The notes beneath the pieces were generated by a model that saw only the letters and a list, made by a program, of their open reading frames with translations, searched no databases and was not told the origin of the DNA. This document shows, piece by piece, positions 10,201 through 18,553 of a stretch of 64,000 nt of DNA. The position numbers and the translations under genes are program-made. The DNA is from Pseudomonas monsensis. GTDB taxonomy: Bacteria > Pseudomonadota > Gammaproteobacteria > Pseudomonadales > Pseudomonadaceae. The stretch is from contig NZ_CP077087.1 in the NCBI RefSeq assembly GCF_014268495.2, forward strand, positions 3,661,501-3,725,500, in the 5' to 3' direction. The stretch's first letter is position 1. Each line of letters starts with the position of its first letter.

Positions 10201-10344
10201 CATCACGCGGATGGTCGGGTAATCGACCTGCGGCAATGCCGATACCGGCAACAGGCGATAAGCAATCAGGCCGGCCAGGATAATCGCCAGCATGCTGAGG
10301 GTGGTGGCTACCGGACGGAGGATGAACAGCCGCGAAATGTTCAT
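7243..10344 (-). CDS. muxB: RND efflux inner-membrane transporter MuxB (MdtB-like)
   Basis: First of the two RND permeases, 1033 residues, full length, starting MNISRLFILRPVATTLSML. The TM4 acidic pair is intact in TGFVVDDAIVMLENI, and GIVKKNAIMMIDFAL marks the second repeat. The start codon overlaps the muxA stop by four bases, indicating translational coupling. With muxC it should form a mixed trimer feeding the OpmB channel. Known substrates of the P. aeruginosa homologue include novobiocin, aztreonam, macrolides and tetracycline; substrates here are unknown. Confidence 0.95.
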   Translation of the reverse strand: MNISRLFILRPVATTLSMLAIILAGLIAYRLLPVSALPQVDYPTIRVMTLYPGASPDVMTSAVTAPLERQFGQMPGLTQMASTSSGGASVLTLRFSLDINMDVAEQQVQAAINAATNLLPTDLPAPPVYNKVNPADTPVLTLAITSKTMLLPKLNDLVDTRMAQKIAQISGVGMVSIAGGQRQAVRIKVNPEALAANSLNLSDVRTLIGASNVNQPKGNFDGPTRVSMLDANDQLTSPKDYANLILAYKNGAPLRLKDVAEIVDGAENERLAAWANQNQAVLLNIQRQPGANVIEVVDRIKALLPSITDNLPAGLDVTVLTDRTQTIRASVTDVQHELLIAIALVVMVTFLFLRRASATIIPSVAVPLSLIGTFGVMYLAGFSVNNLTLMALTIATGFVVDDAIVMLENIARFIEEGDSPMQAALKGAKQIGFTLISLTLSLIAVLIPLLFMADVVGRLFREFAITLAVAILISLVVSLTLTPMMCARLLKREPEEHEQGRFYRASGAVIDWMIAEYGRMLRWVLKHQPLTLLVAIATLGLTVFLYMVVPKGFFPVQDTGVIQGISEAPQSISFAAMGERQQELAKIILQDPAVQSLSSYIGVDGDNATLNSGRLLINLKPHSARNLTATEVIARLQPQLDKLVGIRLFMQPVQDLTIEDRVSRTQYQFSMSSPDSELLSQWSGRLVEALAQRPELTDVASDLQDKGLQVYLLIDRDAASRLGVSVQNITDALYDAFGQRQISTIYTQASQYRVVLQAQAGEQIGPKALDQIHVKTTDGAQVRLSSLAHVEERQAQLSITHIGQFPAVMMSFNLAPGVSLGHAVDIIEQVQKDIGMPIGVQTQFQGAAEAFQASLSSTLLLILAAVVTMYIVLGVLYESYIHPITILSTLPSAAVGALLALLLSGNDLGMIAIIGIILLIGIVKKNAIMMIDFALDAERNQGMAPEQAIYQAALLRFRPILMTTLAALFGAVPLMLATGSGAELRQPLGLVMVGGLLVSQVLTLFTTPVIYLYFDRLGRRFGKTNADSEEVAV

Positions 10345-11648
10345 GCGCCCTTCTTGGCCTTGTCAGCGACGGCAGCGTCCGGCGCCGTGGCGGCGGCCTT
10401 GCCTTGCAGGTGTTCGGTTGGCGTGGTCGGCACTTGATTGCTGTCGTTGACCACTTCCACTTCGCTGCCTTCCTTGAGGCGGTCGGTGCCTTCGAGTACC
10501 ACCCGGTCGCCGGCCGCGAGACCTTCGGTGACCACTGTGTTTTCGCCGTCGCTGGCGCCGATTTTCAATTGGCGGATGGTGACTTTCTTGTCGCCGTCCA
10601 GCGCATAGACGAAGGTACCGTTGGTGCCGAACTGAATGGCCGCCGACGGCGCCAGTACCACGCCTTTCAAGGTATCGGCCAGCAGGTGCACATTGACGAA
10701 CTGGTTGGGGAACAGCGCCTGATCTCGGTTTTCGTAGCGCGCCTTGAACTTCAGGGTGCCGGTGGCGACGTCGATCTGGTTGTCGAGGCTTTGCAGCACC
10801 CCGGTGGCCTGCAGTTTGGTGTCGCCGCGATCCCAGGCTTCGGCCGGCAGTTTGGCGCCGCTGCGATAGCGGGCGAGCACGGTTTCGAGGCTGTTTTCCG
10901 GCAAGGTGAAAGCGACGCTGATCGGTTGCGTCTGGGTGATCACCGCCAGGGACGTGGTGTCATTGGCGGTGACCAGGTTACCCACGTCTACCTGACGCAG
11001 ACCGACCCGGCCGGCAATCGGTGCACGGATTTTGGTGAATTCAAGATTGAGCTTGGCGTCGTTGACCGCTGCCTGGTTGGTCTTGACCGTGCCCAGATAT
11101 TGGCCGACCAGCGCTTCGGCGGTGTCGAGGGTCTGCTTGGCGATGCTGTCTTCCTTGTACAGGCCGCGATAACGCTCGACATCGACCTGGGCGTTTTTCA
11201 ACTGCGCCTGGTTCTGCAGCAAGGTGCCTTCGGCCTGCAGCAAGGCGTTCTGGTACGGGCGCGGGTCGATCTCCGCGAGCACGTCGCCGGCCTTGACCAT
11301 CTGCCCTTCTTCGAAATTGATCTTCATCAGTTCGCCGCCGACCCGGCTGCGCACATTGATGGTGTTGAGTGCTGTCACCGTGCCCAGCGCCTTGTAATAC
11401 AGCGGGAAGTCCCCCGTGACCGCCGGCGCCACGCGCACTGGAATTGGCCCGGTGCCACCACCGAAGCCCGGCCGCATCATCCCCGAACGCCCGGTATGCC
11501 CGGCCGCCGCCTTCTCGCCGCCCTCCTTGTGGGCTGAACCGGCCGGCCAGAATTTCCAGCAGAGGACGGCGATAACCAACAAGACAAGCAGGCTGATCAG
11601 CCAGCGACGAGAGTTGCGTGGGGACGATTGCATGGATTGATTAACCAT
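10341..11648 (-). CDS. muxA: RND efflux periplasmic adaptor MuxA (MdtA-like)
   Basis: Membrane-fusion protein that bridges the MuxB/MuxC permease to OpmB, 435 residues. A single N-terminal membrane anchor (WLISLLVLLVIAVLCWKFW, about residues 16-34) is followed by a Gly-rich linker, the lipoyl/barrel-sandwich half motif (EEGQMVKAGDVLAEIDPRPY), a coiled-coil hairpin and the second lipoyl half (IRAPIAGRVGLRQVD). It is the first gene of the four-gene operon. No strong Shine-Dalgarno is visible before the ATG at 11648; an in-frame ATG at 11633 is an alternative. The C terminus is Ala/Lys rich. Confidence 0.94.
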   Translation of the reverse strand: MVNQSMQSSPRNSRRWLISLLVLLVIAVLCWKFWPAGSAHKEGGEKAAAGHTGRSGMMRPGFGGGTGPIPVRVAPAVTGDFPLYYKALGTVTALNTINVRSRVGGELMKINFEEGQMVKAGDVLAEIDPRPYQNALLQAEGTLLQNQAQLKNAQVDVERYRGLYKEDSIAKQTLDTAEALVGQYLGTVKTNQAAVNDAKLNLEFTKIRAPIAGRVGLRQVDVGNLVTANDTTSLAVITQTQPISVAFTLPENSLETVLARYRSGAKLPAEAWDRGDTKLQATGVLQSLDNQIDVATGTLKFKARYENRDQALFPNQFVNVHLLADTLKGVVLAPSAAIQFGTNGTFVYALDGDKKVTIRQLKIGASDGENTVVTEGLAAGDRVVLEGTDRLKEGSEVEVVNDSNQVPTTPTEHLQGKAAATAPDAAVADKAKKGA

Positions 11649-11780
11649 TGGGCGCGTGGGCTTCTTCTACGGGAGGCTGAACGATAAGCACTGACGGGAA
11701 TTAAGCAAAGCAGCTTTACCGGCAATTTACCTTCAACTTACGTTTCAAGGTGTGAGGCAAAACACTGATACACAAATGAA

Positions 11781-11806
11781 AACGGCCTGGACAGGGCCAG
11801 GCCGTT
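11781..11806 (-). terminator. Rho-independent terminator of tpx
   Basis: A 10-bp perfect stem (AACGGCCTGG / CCAGGCCGTT) with a 6-base loop lies about 30 bases beyond the tpx stop. Read on the minus strand, it is followed by TTTTCATTTG, giving the expected U-rich tail. Confidence 0.85.
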
Positions 11807-11837
11807 AACAATTGTAAAAGCGCTTGTTTCAGAACAC

Positions 11838-12338
11838 TTATTTCAGAACGGCGAGCGCCGCTTCGTAATTAGGCTCTTCGGCAATTTCCTTGACCAGTTC
11901 GCTGTGCAGGACGTTGTCGTTTTCGTCCAGAACCACCACGGCACGGGCGGTCAGGCCTTTCAACGGGCCGTCAGCGATGGCCACGCCGTAGTTCTCGATG
12001 AACTCGGTGCCGCGCAGGGTCGACAGGTTCTGGACGTTTTCCAGGCCTTCGGCGCCGCAGAAACGCGCTTGGGCGAACGGCAGGTCAGCGGAGATGCACA
12101 GCACCACGGTGTTGGCGATGTCGTTGGCCTGGGCGTTGAACTTGCGCACGGAAGTGGCGCAGGTCGGGGTGTCAACGCTTGGGAAGATGTTCAGCACTTT
12201 GCGCTTGCCGGCAAAGTCTTTCAGGGTGACGTCGGACAGATTGCCGGCAACCAGAGAAAAGGCTGGCGCCTTGGAACCGGCTTGTGGCAACTGGCCGTTG
12301 ACTTGAACCGGGTTGCCTTTAAGGGTGACTTGAGCCAT
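11838..12338 (-). CDS. tpx: Thiol peroxidase Tpx (atypical 2-Cys peroxiredoxin)
   Basis: Reduces H2O2 and alkyl hydroperoxides at the expense of thioredoxin. The protein is 166 residues, the normal family length. The peroxidatic Cys60 is in SVDTPTCATSVRKFN and the resolving Cys94 in PFAQARFCGAEG, the E. coli Tpx arrangement. The start at MAQVTLKGN (12338) is chosen because the family begins there and AAGGA lies ten bases upstream; a longer open frame to 12539 adds a non-homologous leader. It is monocistronic, with a clear terminator downstream. Confidence 0.97.
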   Translation of the reverse strand: MAQVTLKGNPVQVNGQLPQAGSKAPAFSLVAGNLSDVTLKDFAGKRKVLNIFPSVDTPTCATSVRKFNAQANDIANTVVLCISADLPFAQARFCGAEGLENVQNLSTLRGTEFIENYGVAIADGPLKGLTARAVVVLDENDNVLHSELVKEIAEEPNYEAALAVLK

Positions 12339-12480
12339 GACTTGAGTCCTTCTGATGTTTTGATTGGAAAGCATGCAAGAGGCCGAAGTTAACCACGAAA
12401 TTGTCCGACGACCTATGCCCTGTTTGGAAATTGTTGGGTGCCTGCGCGAAAAACTGTATACAAAACCACAACCATTCCCC

Positions 12481-12568
12481 TGTAGGAGTGAGCCTGCTCG
12501 CGATAGCGGACTTTCATATACGCAAATGTTGACTGACACACCGCTATCGCGAGCAAGCTCACTCCAAC
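12481..12568. repeat. REPIN (paired REP palindromes, GTAGGAGTGAGC family)
   Basis: TGTAGGAGTGAGCCTGCTCG at the left is mirrored by GCGAGCAAGCTCACTCCAAC at the right, with a short spacer between GATAGCGG and CCGCTATC. Two inverted REPs form one long hairpin. The same family recurs at 24232, 33547 and, collapsed, at 18524. It lies in the divergent gap between tpx and the YCII gene. Confidence 0.85.
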
Positions 12569-12679
12569 AATGGATCTGCGGTGTGAAAAATTCTCCGCAC
12601 TTTTACCAGAGACCCTGTCGATTCAAGTGTGGCCCGTTCGACTAAACAACAAATCCCCACAATCCACGGAGCAACCGCC

Positions 12680-13105
12680 ATGCGATTCATGATCCTTGTA
12701 AAAGCCAGCGTCGACTCGGAAGCCGGCATCATGCCCAGCGAAGAGCTGATCACCGCCATGGGCAACTTCAACGAAGAACTGGTCAAGGCCGGCATCCTGA
12801 TCGATTGCGATGGCCTGCATCCGAGCAGCAAAGGCGCGCGCGTGCATTTCTCCGGGGACAAACGCACGGTCATAGACGGGCCGTTCATCGAAACCAAAGA
12901 ACTGGTGGCGGGCTACTGGATCTGGGAAGTGAAATCAAAAGAAGAAGCCATCGAATGGGTCAAGCGCTGCCCTAATCCGATGCCGGGCGAGTCCGATATT
13001 GAAATCCGCCAGATATTTTCTGCCGAAGACTTCGGCGCCGAGTTCACCCCCGAAGCGCGTGCGCAAGAAGAACGCGTTCGCGAACAGGCCAAGAAAAACG
13101 GCTGA
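12680..13105 (+). CDS. YCII-related (DGPF-domain) protein
   Basis: Small soluble protein of 141 residues with the YCII/DGPF fold. It begins MRFMILVKASVDSEAG, carries the VIDGPFIETKELVAGYW segment that gives the family its name, and ends in a charged helix. Members are ferredoxin-like alpha/beta dimers of mostly unknown function, often associated with ECF sigma factors (PhyR/SigG type); no sigma factor gene is adjacent here. The ATG at 12680 is used because GGAG sits about ten bases upstream and the family starts at this Met. Confidence 0.88.
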   Translation: MRFMILVKASVDSEAGIMPSEELITAMGNFNEELVKAGILIDCDGLHPSSKGARVHFSGDKRTVIDGPFIETKELVAGYWIWEVKSKEEAIEWVKRCPNPMPGESDIEIRQIFSAEDFGAEFTPEARAQEERVREQAKKNG

Positions 13106-13116
13106 ACCCAATATCC

Positions 13117-13204
13117 CCTGTAACCGCTGCCGCAGGCTGCGATCTTTTGATGTTGATCGACTGAAACGAGATCAAAAGATTGCAGCCTTTGGCAGTTCCT
13201 GCAG
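13117..13204. repeat. REPIN (second family, CGCAGGCTGCGATC type)
   Basis: CTGCGATCTTTTGAT on the left is mirrored by ATCAAAAGATTGCAG on the right, flanked by CGCTGCCGCAGG and the corresponding TTTGGCAGTTCCTGCAG. This second common fluorescens-group REP family differs from the GTAGGAGTGAGC type. It lies between two convergent genes (YCII protein and DUF3313 lipoprotein). Confidence 0.75.
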
Positions 13205-13214
13205 TGAGCTGCAG

Positions 13215-13889
13215 TTATTTCGCGGACTTGAGCTTCAGATACGACTGACGCATGTCGGAAGCCCAGCCATCAATCACGGGTTTGACGTCGTTTGCCGTCA
13301 TCGCCTGCGTGTCGTTTTCCAACGGTTTGCCGGTGCCTTTGCGCACCACTTGCGCCACGACCTTGTTGTTGCCGCCATCGAGGAAAACCGCCTCGGTGGC
13401 CAGAGTGGTTTCCTGATCGCGGATACCACTGGCGGTACTTACCGCGGCGGCGACCAGGGCAATCGGGATCACTTCATACCCGTGCAGGCCTTCGGTCTTG
13501 CTGCTGACAGCGGTGATCGCCGCGCGCACCACCATTACGCCTGGGCCGGGGCCGGTTGCAAGCGGCAGGTCTTTGCCGATTTCACGCTTGAGTGCCTGGT
13601 CGTAGTAGGAAGTGATGCCATTGAGGGTCTGTTGGGAAATTTTCGCGGTCGGTTGTGGTTTCGGGTAGAGCTGAGTCGGTTCGATGTACACACTGGTGAA
13701 CTTCTTGACGTCCACCTTTGGATCGACCCAGCGCATCACCTCGGCACCGGACGGCGATTTGGCCTCCTTGAGCTGGCTGTAGTCTTTGAGGAATCCTGAG
13801 TACTCTTTCGGGTCGACGGTTTTGCTGGAACAACCCACCATTGCGACGGTGGCAATGCACAGAGTGCCCATCATCACTGCTAGCTTCAT
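13215..13889 (-). CDS. DUF3313 lipoprotein
   Basis: Predicted outer-membrane-attached lipoprotein of 224 residues. The signal peptide MKLAVMMGTLCIATVAMVGC ends in a lipobox with the lipidated Cys at 20, followed by SSKTVDPKEYSGFLKDYSQL, typical of DUF3313. The function of the family is unknown; the protein appears wholly periplasmic with no further membrane segment. CAGGAG lies just upstream of the ATG. It is monocistronic, facing a long repeat array upstream. Confidence 0.88.
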   Translation of the reverse strand: MKLAVMMGTLCIATVAMVGCSSKTVDPKEYSGFLKDYSQLKEAKSPSGAEVMRWVDPKVDVKKFTSVYIEPTQLYPKPQPTAKISQQTLNGITSYYDQALKREIGKDLPLATGPGPGVMVVRAAITAVSSKTEGLHGYEVIPIALVAAAVSTASGIRDQETTLATEAVFLDGGNNKVVAQVVRKGTGKPLENDTQAMTANDVKPVIDGWASDMRQSYLKLKSAK

Positions 13890-14191
13890 GCTGTAACTCC
13901 TGTCAGAAGGCCGAAAACTTTGCCTGGGGGAGTTACAGGTATAGCTAAAACTTCAGTAATTGCGATTGCACAGCGCAATATTCACGCAAGGCTGCGCGGC
14001 GGATCACAAGCGTCATTTGAAAGACATCGAGCATCCGGCAACGCTGCATCGAGCTCTTGGCCATTGGTGAACTTCAAGAATCCGCTGCATTGGAGCAATC
14101 TGAGCCAGAATGCCCGCAGATGCTGTTGCAGGGCTGGAAGAATATGAACATGGGCGATCCGGCGCTTAAGTGACCGGCTGGAAATTGTCTT

Positions 14192-15177
14192 CCCTCACCC
14201 TAGCCCTCTCCCAGAGGGAGAGGGGACCGATTGGGGGATATTCGAGAGATGCACCGACTTGAGCGATTGGCTTTGAATCCATAATCGACTCGGTCTTTCA
14301 CGTCGGTGCAGGACGACAGACAACTCGGTCAGTCCCCTCTTTCAGAGGTAGATAGAGCGGACCGACCGGGGGATATTCAAGAATTCCGCCGACTTGAGCG
14401 ATTGGCTTTGAATCCATAATCGACTCGGTCTTTCACGTCGGTGCAGGACCACAGACACCTCGGTCAGTCCCCTCTTTCAGAGGTAGATAGAGGGGACCGA
14501 CCGAGGGATATTCAAGAATTCCGCAGACTTGAGCGATTGGCTTGAATCCATAATCGACTCGGTCTTTCACGTCGGTGCAGGGCCACAGACACCTCGGTCA
14601 GTCCCCTCTTTCAGAGGTAGATAGAGGGGACCGACCGGGGGATCTTCAAGAATTCCGCCGACTTGAGCGATTGGCTTTGAATCCATAATCGACTCGGTCT
14701 TTCACGTCGGTGCAGGGCCACAGACAACTCGGTCAGTCCCCTCTTTCAGAGGTAGATAGAGGGGACCGACCGGGGGATATTCAAGAATTCCGCCGACTTG
14801 AGCGATTGGCTTTGAATCCATAATCGACTCGGTCTTCCACTTCGGTGCAGGACGACAGACAACTCGGTCAGCCCCCTCTTTCAGAGGTAGATAGAGCGGA
14901 CCGACCGGGGGATATGCGAGAGATGCACCGACGTGAGCGATTGGCTTTGAATCCATAACCGACTCGGTCTTTCACATCGGTGCAGGGCCACAGACACCTC
15001 GGTCAGTCCCCTCTTTCAGAGGTAGATAGAGGGGACCGACCGGGGGATATTCAAGAATTCCGCCGACTTGAGCGATTGGCTTTGAATCCATAATCGACTC
15101 GGTCTTTCACGTCGATGCAGGGCCACAGACACCTCGGTCAGTCCCCTCTCCCTCCGGGAGAGGGTTAGGGTGAGGGG
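14192..15177. repeat. Tandem array of ~135-bp units with inverted palindromic caps
   Basis: Seven copies of GGCTTTGAATCCATAATCGA or near variants occur with CTTTGAATC starting at 14271, 14406, 14541 (one T missing), 14675, 14810, 14945 and 15080, a period of 134-135 bp. Each unit contains a hairpin (CTCGGTCAGTCCCCTCT ... AGAGGGGACCGACCG) and a spacer with GACTTGAGCGATTGG. The left end begins CCCTCACCCTAGCCCTCTCC and the right end is its near inverse, ending GAGGGTTAGGGTGAGGGG. No gene is present. The 300 bp before the array (13890-14191) holds no convincing gene. Confidence 0.92.
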
Positions 15178-15197
15178 CTTTTCGGGGGTTCACCCCG

Positions 15198-16172
15198 TTA
15201 CCAGGAAGAGGTTTCGCCACTGCGCAACGCCATCTCCCGCCGGCTGTTGATGTGCATCGCCTTGATCAGCGACACCGTGCCCACCAGCAAAATCGCTGCC
15301 CCCAACAGGAAGTCGATGTTGTACAACTGGAAGTCCTGCACCGGCCCGATCAGCAGCACCCGCACGATCGCCGCACCCAACAGCGTGGCAAGGAAGTCGA
15401 TCCCCGGTTCATTGCGGTAAAACACCAACAGCAACGGCAGGCACAGCACCAGAAGAAGCAACAGTACGACAACCTTGAACGAGCCTTTGCGCTCGACGCT
15501 GAAGGCACATTCGTGCGGCCCGTACGCCTTGTAATCCTCGTCGCGGATCATCGAGGTTTTCTCGTTGATGTAGTCGACGCGGTTGTACTTCTGGATCGGC
15601 GTGAAGGTGTTAGACATCTCCATCAGCGTGGTGATGTTCTTGAAGCGCAGATCGACGCGCTCGCTGCCCTTGAGGTAATAGAGCACCGGTTTGTAGCCGT
15701 AGCGGTAGGTGTCGAAGGGGAACTCGGTGACCTGACCCTGCACACCGATCGGGCGTGGCTCCAGTTCGGCGTAAGCGCTTTTGTTGGTGGCCGAGAGGTT
15801 GCGGCTCAGGGGCTGAACCTTGACTTGCTCAAGAAAGATCGGCGTCACGCCGTAGGACCATTGCAACGGCTCCAGACGCAAACGCAGTTCATTGCGAGCG
15901 AGGTCGTAGCGGTTGAAAGTGCGTTCGGAGACCACCAGCGAACCGCTGAGCATGAACTCGCCGCGCAGGTTGTTGGTGACGCGCAAGGTCAGTTGATCCT
16001 TGCCCAGCAACGCCGCTTCGGTAGACGGCGGCGTGCCGCACCACGCGGTGCTTTCGCCGACACCGCCGAGCTGACCGCCACGGTTTTCCTTGAATACATA
16101 AAAGTAACTGGCCCACAGCGTCAGCATCAAAAGCAACGCGGTGAGGCCGAGGATTTTTTTGCCCGGACTCAC
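15198..16172 (-). CDS. Uncharacterised membrane protein with a large periplasmic domain
   Basis: 324 residues. One N-terminal membrane helix (ILGLTALLLMLTLWASYFYV) is followed by about 200 residues of predicted periplasmic beta-rich sequence, then three closely spaced C-terminal helices (VVVLLLLLVLCLPLLLVFY, FLATLLGAAIVRVLLIG, IDFLLGAAILLVGTVSLI). The layout resembles the DUF4436-type membrane proteins, but I am not certain of the family. It starts at GTG 16172 with AAGGGAG nine bases upstream. It lies alone between the repeat array and the cysI pair, so context gives no clue to function. Confidence 0.8.
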   Translation of the reverse strand: MSPGKKILGLTALLLMLTLWASYFYVFKENRGGQLGGVGESTAWCGTPPSTEAALLGKDQLTLRVTNNLRGEFMLSGSLVVSERTFNRYDLARNELRLRLEPLQWSYGVTPIFLEQVKVQPLSRNLSATNKSAYAELEPRPIGVQGQVTEFPFDTYRYGYKPVLYYLKGSERVDLRFKNITTLMEMSNTFTPIQKYNRVDYINEKTSMIRDEDYKAYGPHECAFSVERKGSFKVVVLLLLLVLCLPLLLVFYRNEPGIDFLATLLGAAIVRVLLIGPVQDFQLYNIDFLLGAAILLVGTVSLIKAMHINSRREMALRSGETSSW

Positions 16173-16339
16173 TGATCAGACTCCCTTCTTCGGTTCCATC
16201 GTCCAGCCGAAAACCCGCTGGCGACGGCGACTCTACCAAAAGGCCACCATCGACCCAAGGAAAAATGCCCGATTCATGGGAGCCCTAAGGGTTTCCCCGG
16301 TACGCAAAACCCACACCGGTGTCCTTTATCAGGAAGATG

Positions 16340-16819
16340 TCAGCGTCTTCGGAACAGTGGGCGTGGCTCGATCACCGAGCGGCCGTAGAGCACGCTCATG
16401 CCGGCGAGTCCCTTGAGTGCGTCCTCAGCCGACTTGTCCTCGCGCACGGCAAAACTGTCGAAGCCGCACTGGCGCATATGGCTCAACTGATCGCGCAACA
16501 CGTCGCCAATTGCGCGTAGCTCCCCTGTCCAGCCGAAACGACGGCGCAACAGATACGCCTGACTGTAGGCACGTCCGTCACGGAAACTCGGGAAGTCGAG
16601 GGCAATCAGCGGCAATGACGCCAGCCACGGGACCAGGCTCTCGACCTCATCGTCCGGACCAAGCCACACGGCGTGGGTCGAAGGCGATTCGAGCCAGTGT
16701 GCCAGTGGCAGAATCAACAACCCGTTGGGCCTCGGCATCAATGGCTCGCGTACCAGCGTCCACGGATCATCCGCCACAACCCGCGCCACGCCCTGCTCCA
16801 GTCGCAACAGATTGTTCAT
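16340..16819 (-). CDS. DUF934 protein, sulfite reductase partner
   Basis: 159-residue soluble protein of the DUF934 family, recognised by SLPLIALDFPSFRDGRAYSQ and the RRRFGWTGELRAIGDVLRDQ segment. In proteobacteria this family is almost always encoded immediately downstream of a CysI/NirA-type hemoprotein and is thought to assist assimilatory sulfite reduction, though its biochemical role is not established. The start overlaps the cysI stop by four bases, so the two are coupled. Confidence 0.9.
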   Translation of the reverse strand: MNNLLRLEQGVARVVADDPWTLVREPLMPRPNGLLILPLAHWLESPSTHAVWLGPDDEVESLVPWLASLPLIALDFPSFRDGRAYSQAYLLRRRFGWTGELRAIGDVLRDQLSHMRQCGFDSFAVREDKSAEDALKGLAGMSVLYGRSVIEPRPLFRRR

Positions 16820-18489
16820 GCCGGCACCTCCAGCGTTTTCGGATAGACCCGCTCCTTGAACGGCTCCAGCCCGATGCGCGCCAGGGTATCGACAAACGAT
16901 TCCTCACTCTCGCGATAACGCACGAAGGTGCCGATGATCCGCTCGATCACCTGCGGCACTTCGGCAGCACTGAACGACGGGCCGATAACCTTGCCCAGTG
17001 CGCTGTTTTTGCCCTGCGCCCCACCCAGCGTGATCTGGTACCACTCGCTGCCGTTCTTGTCGACGCCGAGGATGCCAATGTTGCCGATGTGGTGATGACC
17101 GCAGGCGTTCATGCAACCGGAGATGTTCAGGCTGATGTCGCCCAGGTCGTGCAGGTAGTCGAGGTTGTCGAAGCGCGCCTGAATCGCCTGGGCAATCGGG
17201 ATCGACTTGGCGTTGGCCAGCGCACAAAAGTCACCGCCCGGACAGGCGATGATGTCAGTGAGCAAACCGACGTTGGCGCTGCCCAGACCGTGCTTGCTCG
17301 CCAGTTGCCACAGAGCGTAGAGGTCTGATTTGGGTACATCGGGCAGGACGATGTTCTGTTCATGCGCGATGCGAATCTCGCCAAAGCCGAACCGCTGCGA
17401 CCAGTCCGCCACGGCGAGCATCTGCACCCCGGTGACATCCCCCGGCGCCGCAGCCATGCCCGGCTTGGTCGACAACACCACACTGGTGTAACCGGGCACC
17501 TTGTGCGGCTGCACATTGCGCGCGACCCAACGGGCGAACGCCGGGCTCTCGGCCAGTCGCGTGCCGAAGTCCAGATCGGTATCGGCCAGGGTGCGATAGG
17601 TCGGCGGTACAAACGCACTGGCGACCCGCTGGTATTCAGCGTCGGTCAACTGCGCCGGGCCGTCCTTGAGGTGCTGCCACTCCTCTTCGACTTCCTTGGC
17701 GAACGCCTCGATGCCCAGTGCCTTGACCAGAATCTTGATCCGCGCCTTGTACTTGTTGTCCCGCCGGCCGTGGCGGTTGTAGACCCGCAGCACCGCCTCG
17801 ACGTAGGACAGCAGATGCTGCCACGGCAAGCCTTCGCGAATCTGCAGACCGAGGATCGGCGTGCGCCCCAGTCCGCCGCCGACGATCACCCGCAGCAGCA
17901 TTTGCCCATCTGGGCCAGGATAAAGATAGAGGCCGATGTCATGCATCATGATCGCCGCACGATCCTGCTTCGCCGAACAGATGGCGATCTTGAATTTGCG
18001 CGGCAGAAACAGGAACTCCGGATTGATCGTCGACCACTGCCGGAGGATTTCCGCCAGCGGTCGCGGGTCGATCATCTCGTCCGCCGCGACCCCGGCAAAT
18101 GCCTCGGTGGTGATATTGCGCACGCAGTTGCCGGAGGTCTGGATCGCATGCATGTTGACCTGCGCCAGACGTTCGAGAATGTCCGGCACTTCGGCGAGCT
18201 CAATCCAGTTGAACTGCATGTTCTGCCGTGTGGTGAAGTGGCCGTAACCGCGATCGTAATCGCTGGCGATGTCTGCCAAGGTGCGCATCTGTTCGGCACT
18301 CAAGGTGCCGTAGGGAATCGCCACACGCAGCATGTAGGCGTGCTTTTGCAGGTACAGGCCGTTTTGCAGGCGCAGCGGCAGGAACTCCTCTTCGCTCAAC
18401 TCTCCAGCCATGAAGCGCTCGACCTGATCGCGGAATTGCGCAACGCGCTCGAACACCAGTGCGCGGTCGTAATCATCGTATTGGTACAT
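16816..18489 (-). CDS. cysI: Assimilatory sulfite/nitrite reductase hemoprotein (CysI type)
   Basis: Siroheme-[4Fe-4S] enzyme that reduces sulfite to sulfide for cysteine synthesis, 557 residues. The cluster/siroheme ligands are Cys416 and Cys422 (CPGGDFC) and Cys459 and Cys463 (NISGCMNACGHHHIGN). Two ferredoxin-like half domains precede each siroheme half, with YGHFTTRQNMQFNWIEL in the first. It forms an operon with the DUF934 gene and is divergent from ccoN. P. aeruginosa has two such genes: canonical cysI with a DUF934 partner, and a paralogue in the cyanide-induced PA4129-PA4134 cluster beside ccoN4. The neighbouring orphan ccoN recalls the second; sequence comparison would decide. Confidence 0.93.
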   Translation of the reverse strand: MYQYDDYDRALVFERVAQFRDQVERFMAGELSEEEFLPLRLQNGLYLQKHAYMLRVAIPYGTLSAEQMRTLADIASDYDRGYGHFTTRQNMQFNWIELAEVPDILERLAQVNMHAIQTSGNCVRNITTEAFAGVAADEMIDPRPLAEILRQWSTINPEFLFLPRKFKIAICSAKQDRAAIMMHDIGLYLYPGPDGQMLLRVIVGGGLGRTPILGLQIREGLPWQHLLSYVEAVLRVYNRHGRRDNKYKARIKILVKALGIEAFAKEVEEEWQHLKDGPAQLTDAEYQRVASAFVPPTYRTLADTDLDFGTRLAESPAFARWVARNVQPHKVPGYTSVVLSTKPGMAAAPGDVTGVQMLAVADWSQRFGFGEIRIAHEQNIVLPDVPKSDLYALWQLASKHGLGSANVGLLTDIIACPGGDFCALANAKSIPIAQAIQARFDNLDYLHDLGDISLNISGCMNACGHHHIGNIGILGVDKNGSEWYQITLGGAQGKNSALGKVIGPSFSAAEVPQVIERIIGTFVRYRESEESFVDTLARIGLEPFKERVYPKTLEVPA

Positions 18490-18523
18490 GCAGCAACTAC
18501 CCCATCAGAATTGTGCGCAATTG

Positions 18524-18553
18524 CTGTAGGAGTGAGCAGGCTCACTCCTACAG
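18524..18553. repeat. Collapsed REPIN: perfect 14-bp palindrome
   Basis: CTGTAGGAGTGAGC and its exact complement GCTCACTCCTACAG are separated by only AG. The arms match the outer arms of the longer REPINs at 12481, 24232 and 33547; the inner arms and spacer are missing. It sits just upstream of cysI, in the divergent cysI/ccoN gap. Confidence 0.85.

Noticed and set aside
14020..14173. A short open frame ending WKNMNMGDPALK before the first array
   Set aside because: About 45 codons with no start preceded by a ribosome-binding site and no recognised family. It could be a gene remnant, but the evidence is too thin.
14702..14956. An 84-codon reading frame on the minus strand with repeated MDSKPIA..VG segments
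   Set aside because: It arises from two repeat units of the array. Most units have an in-frame TGA after the conserved APT; this frame stays open only because one unit carries a variant. No ribosome-binding site and no homology.
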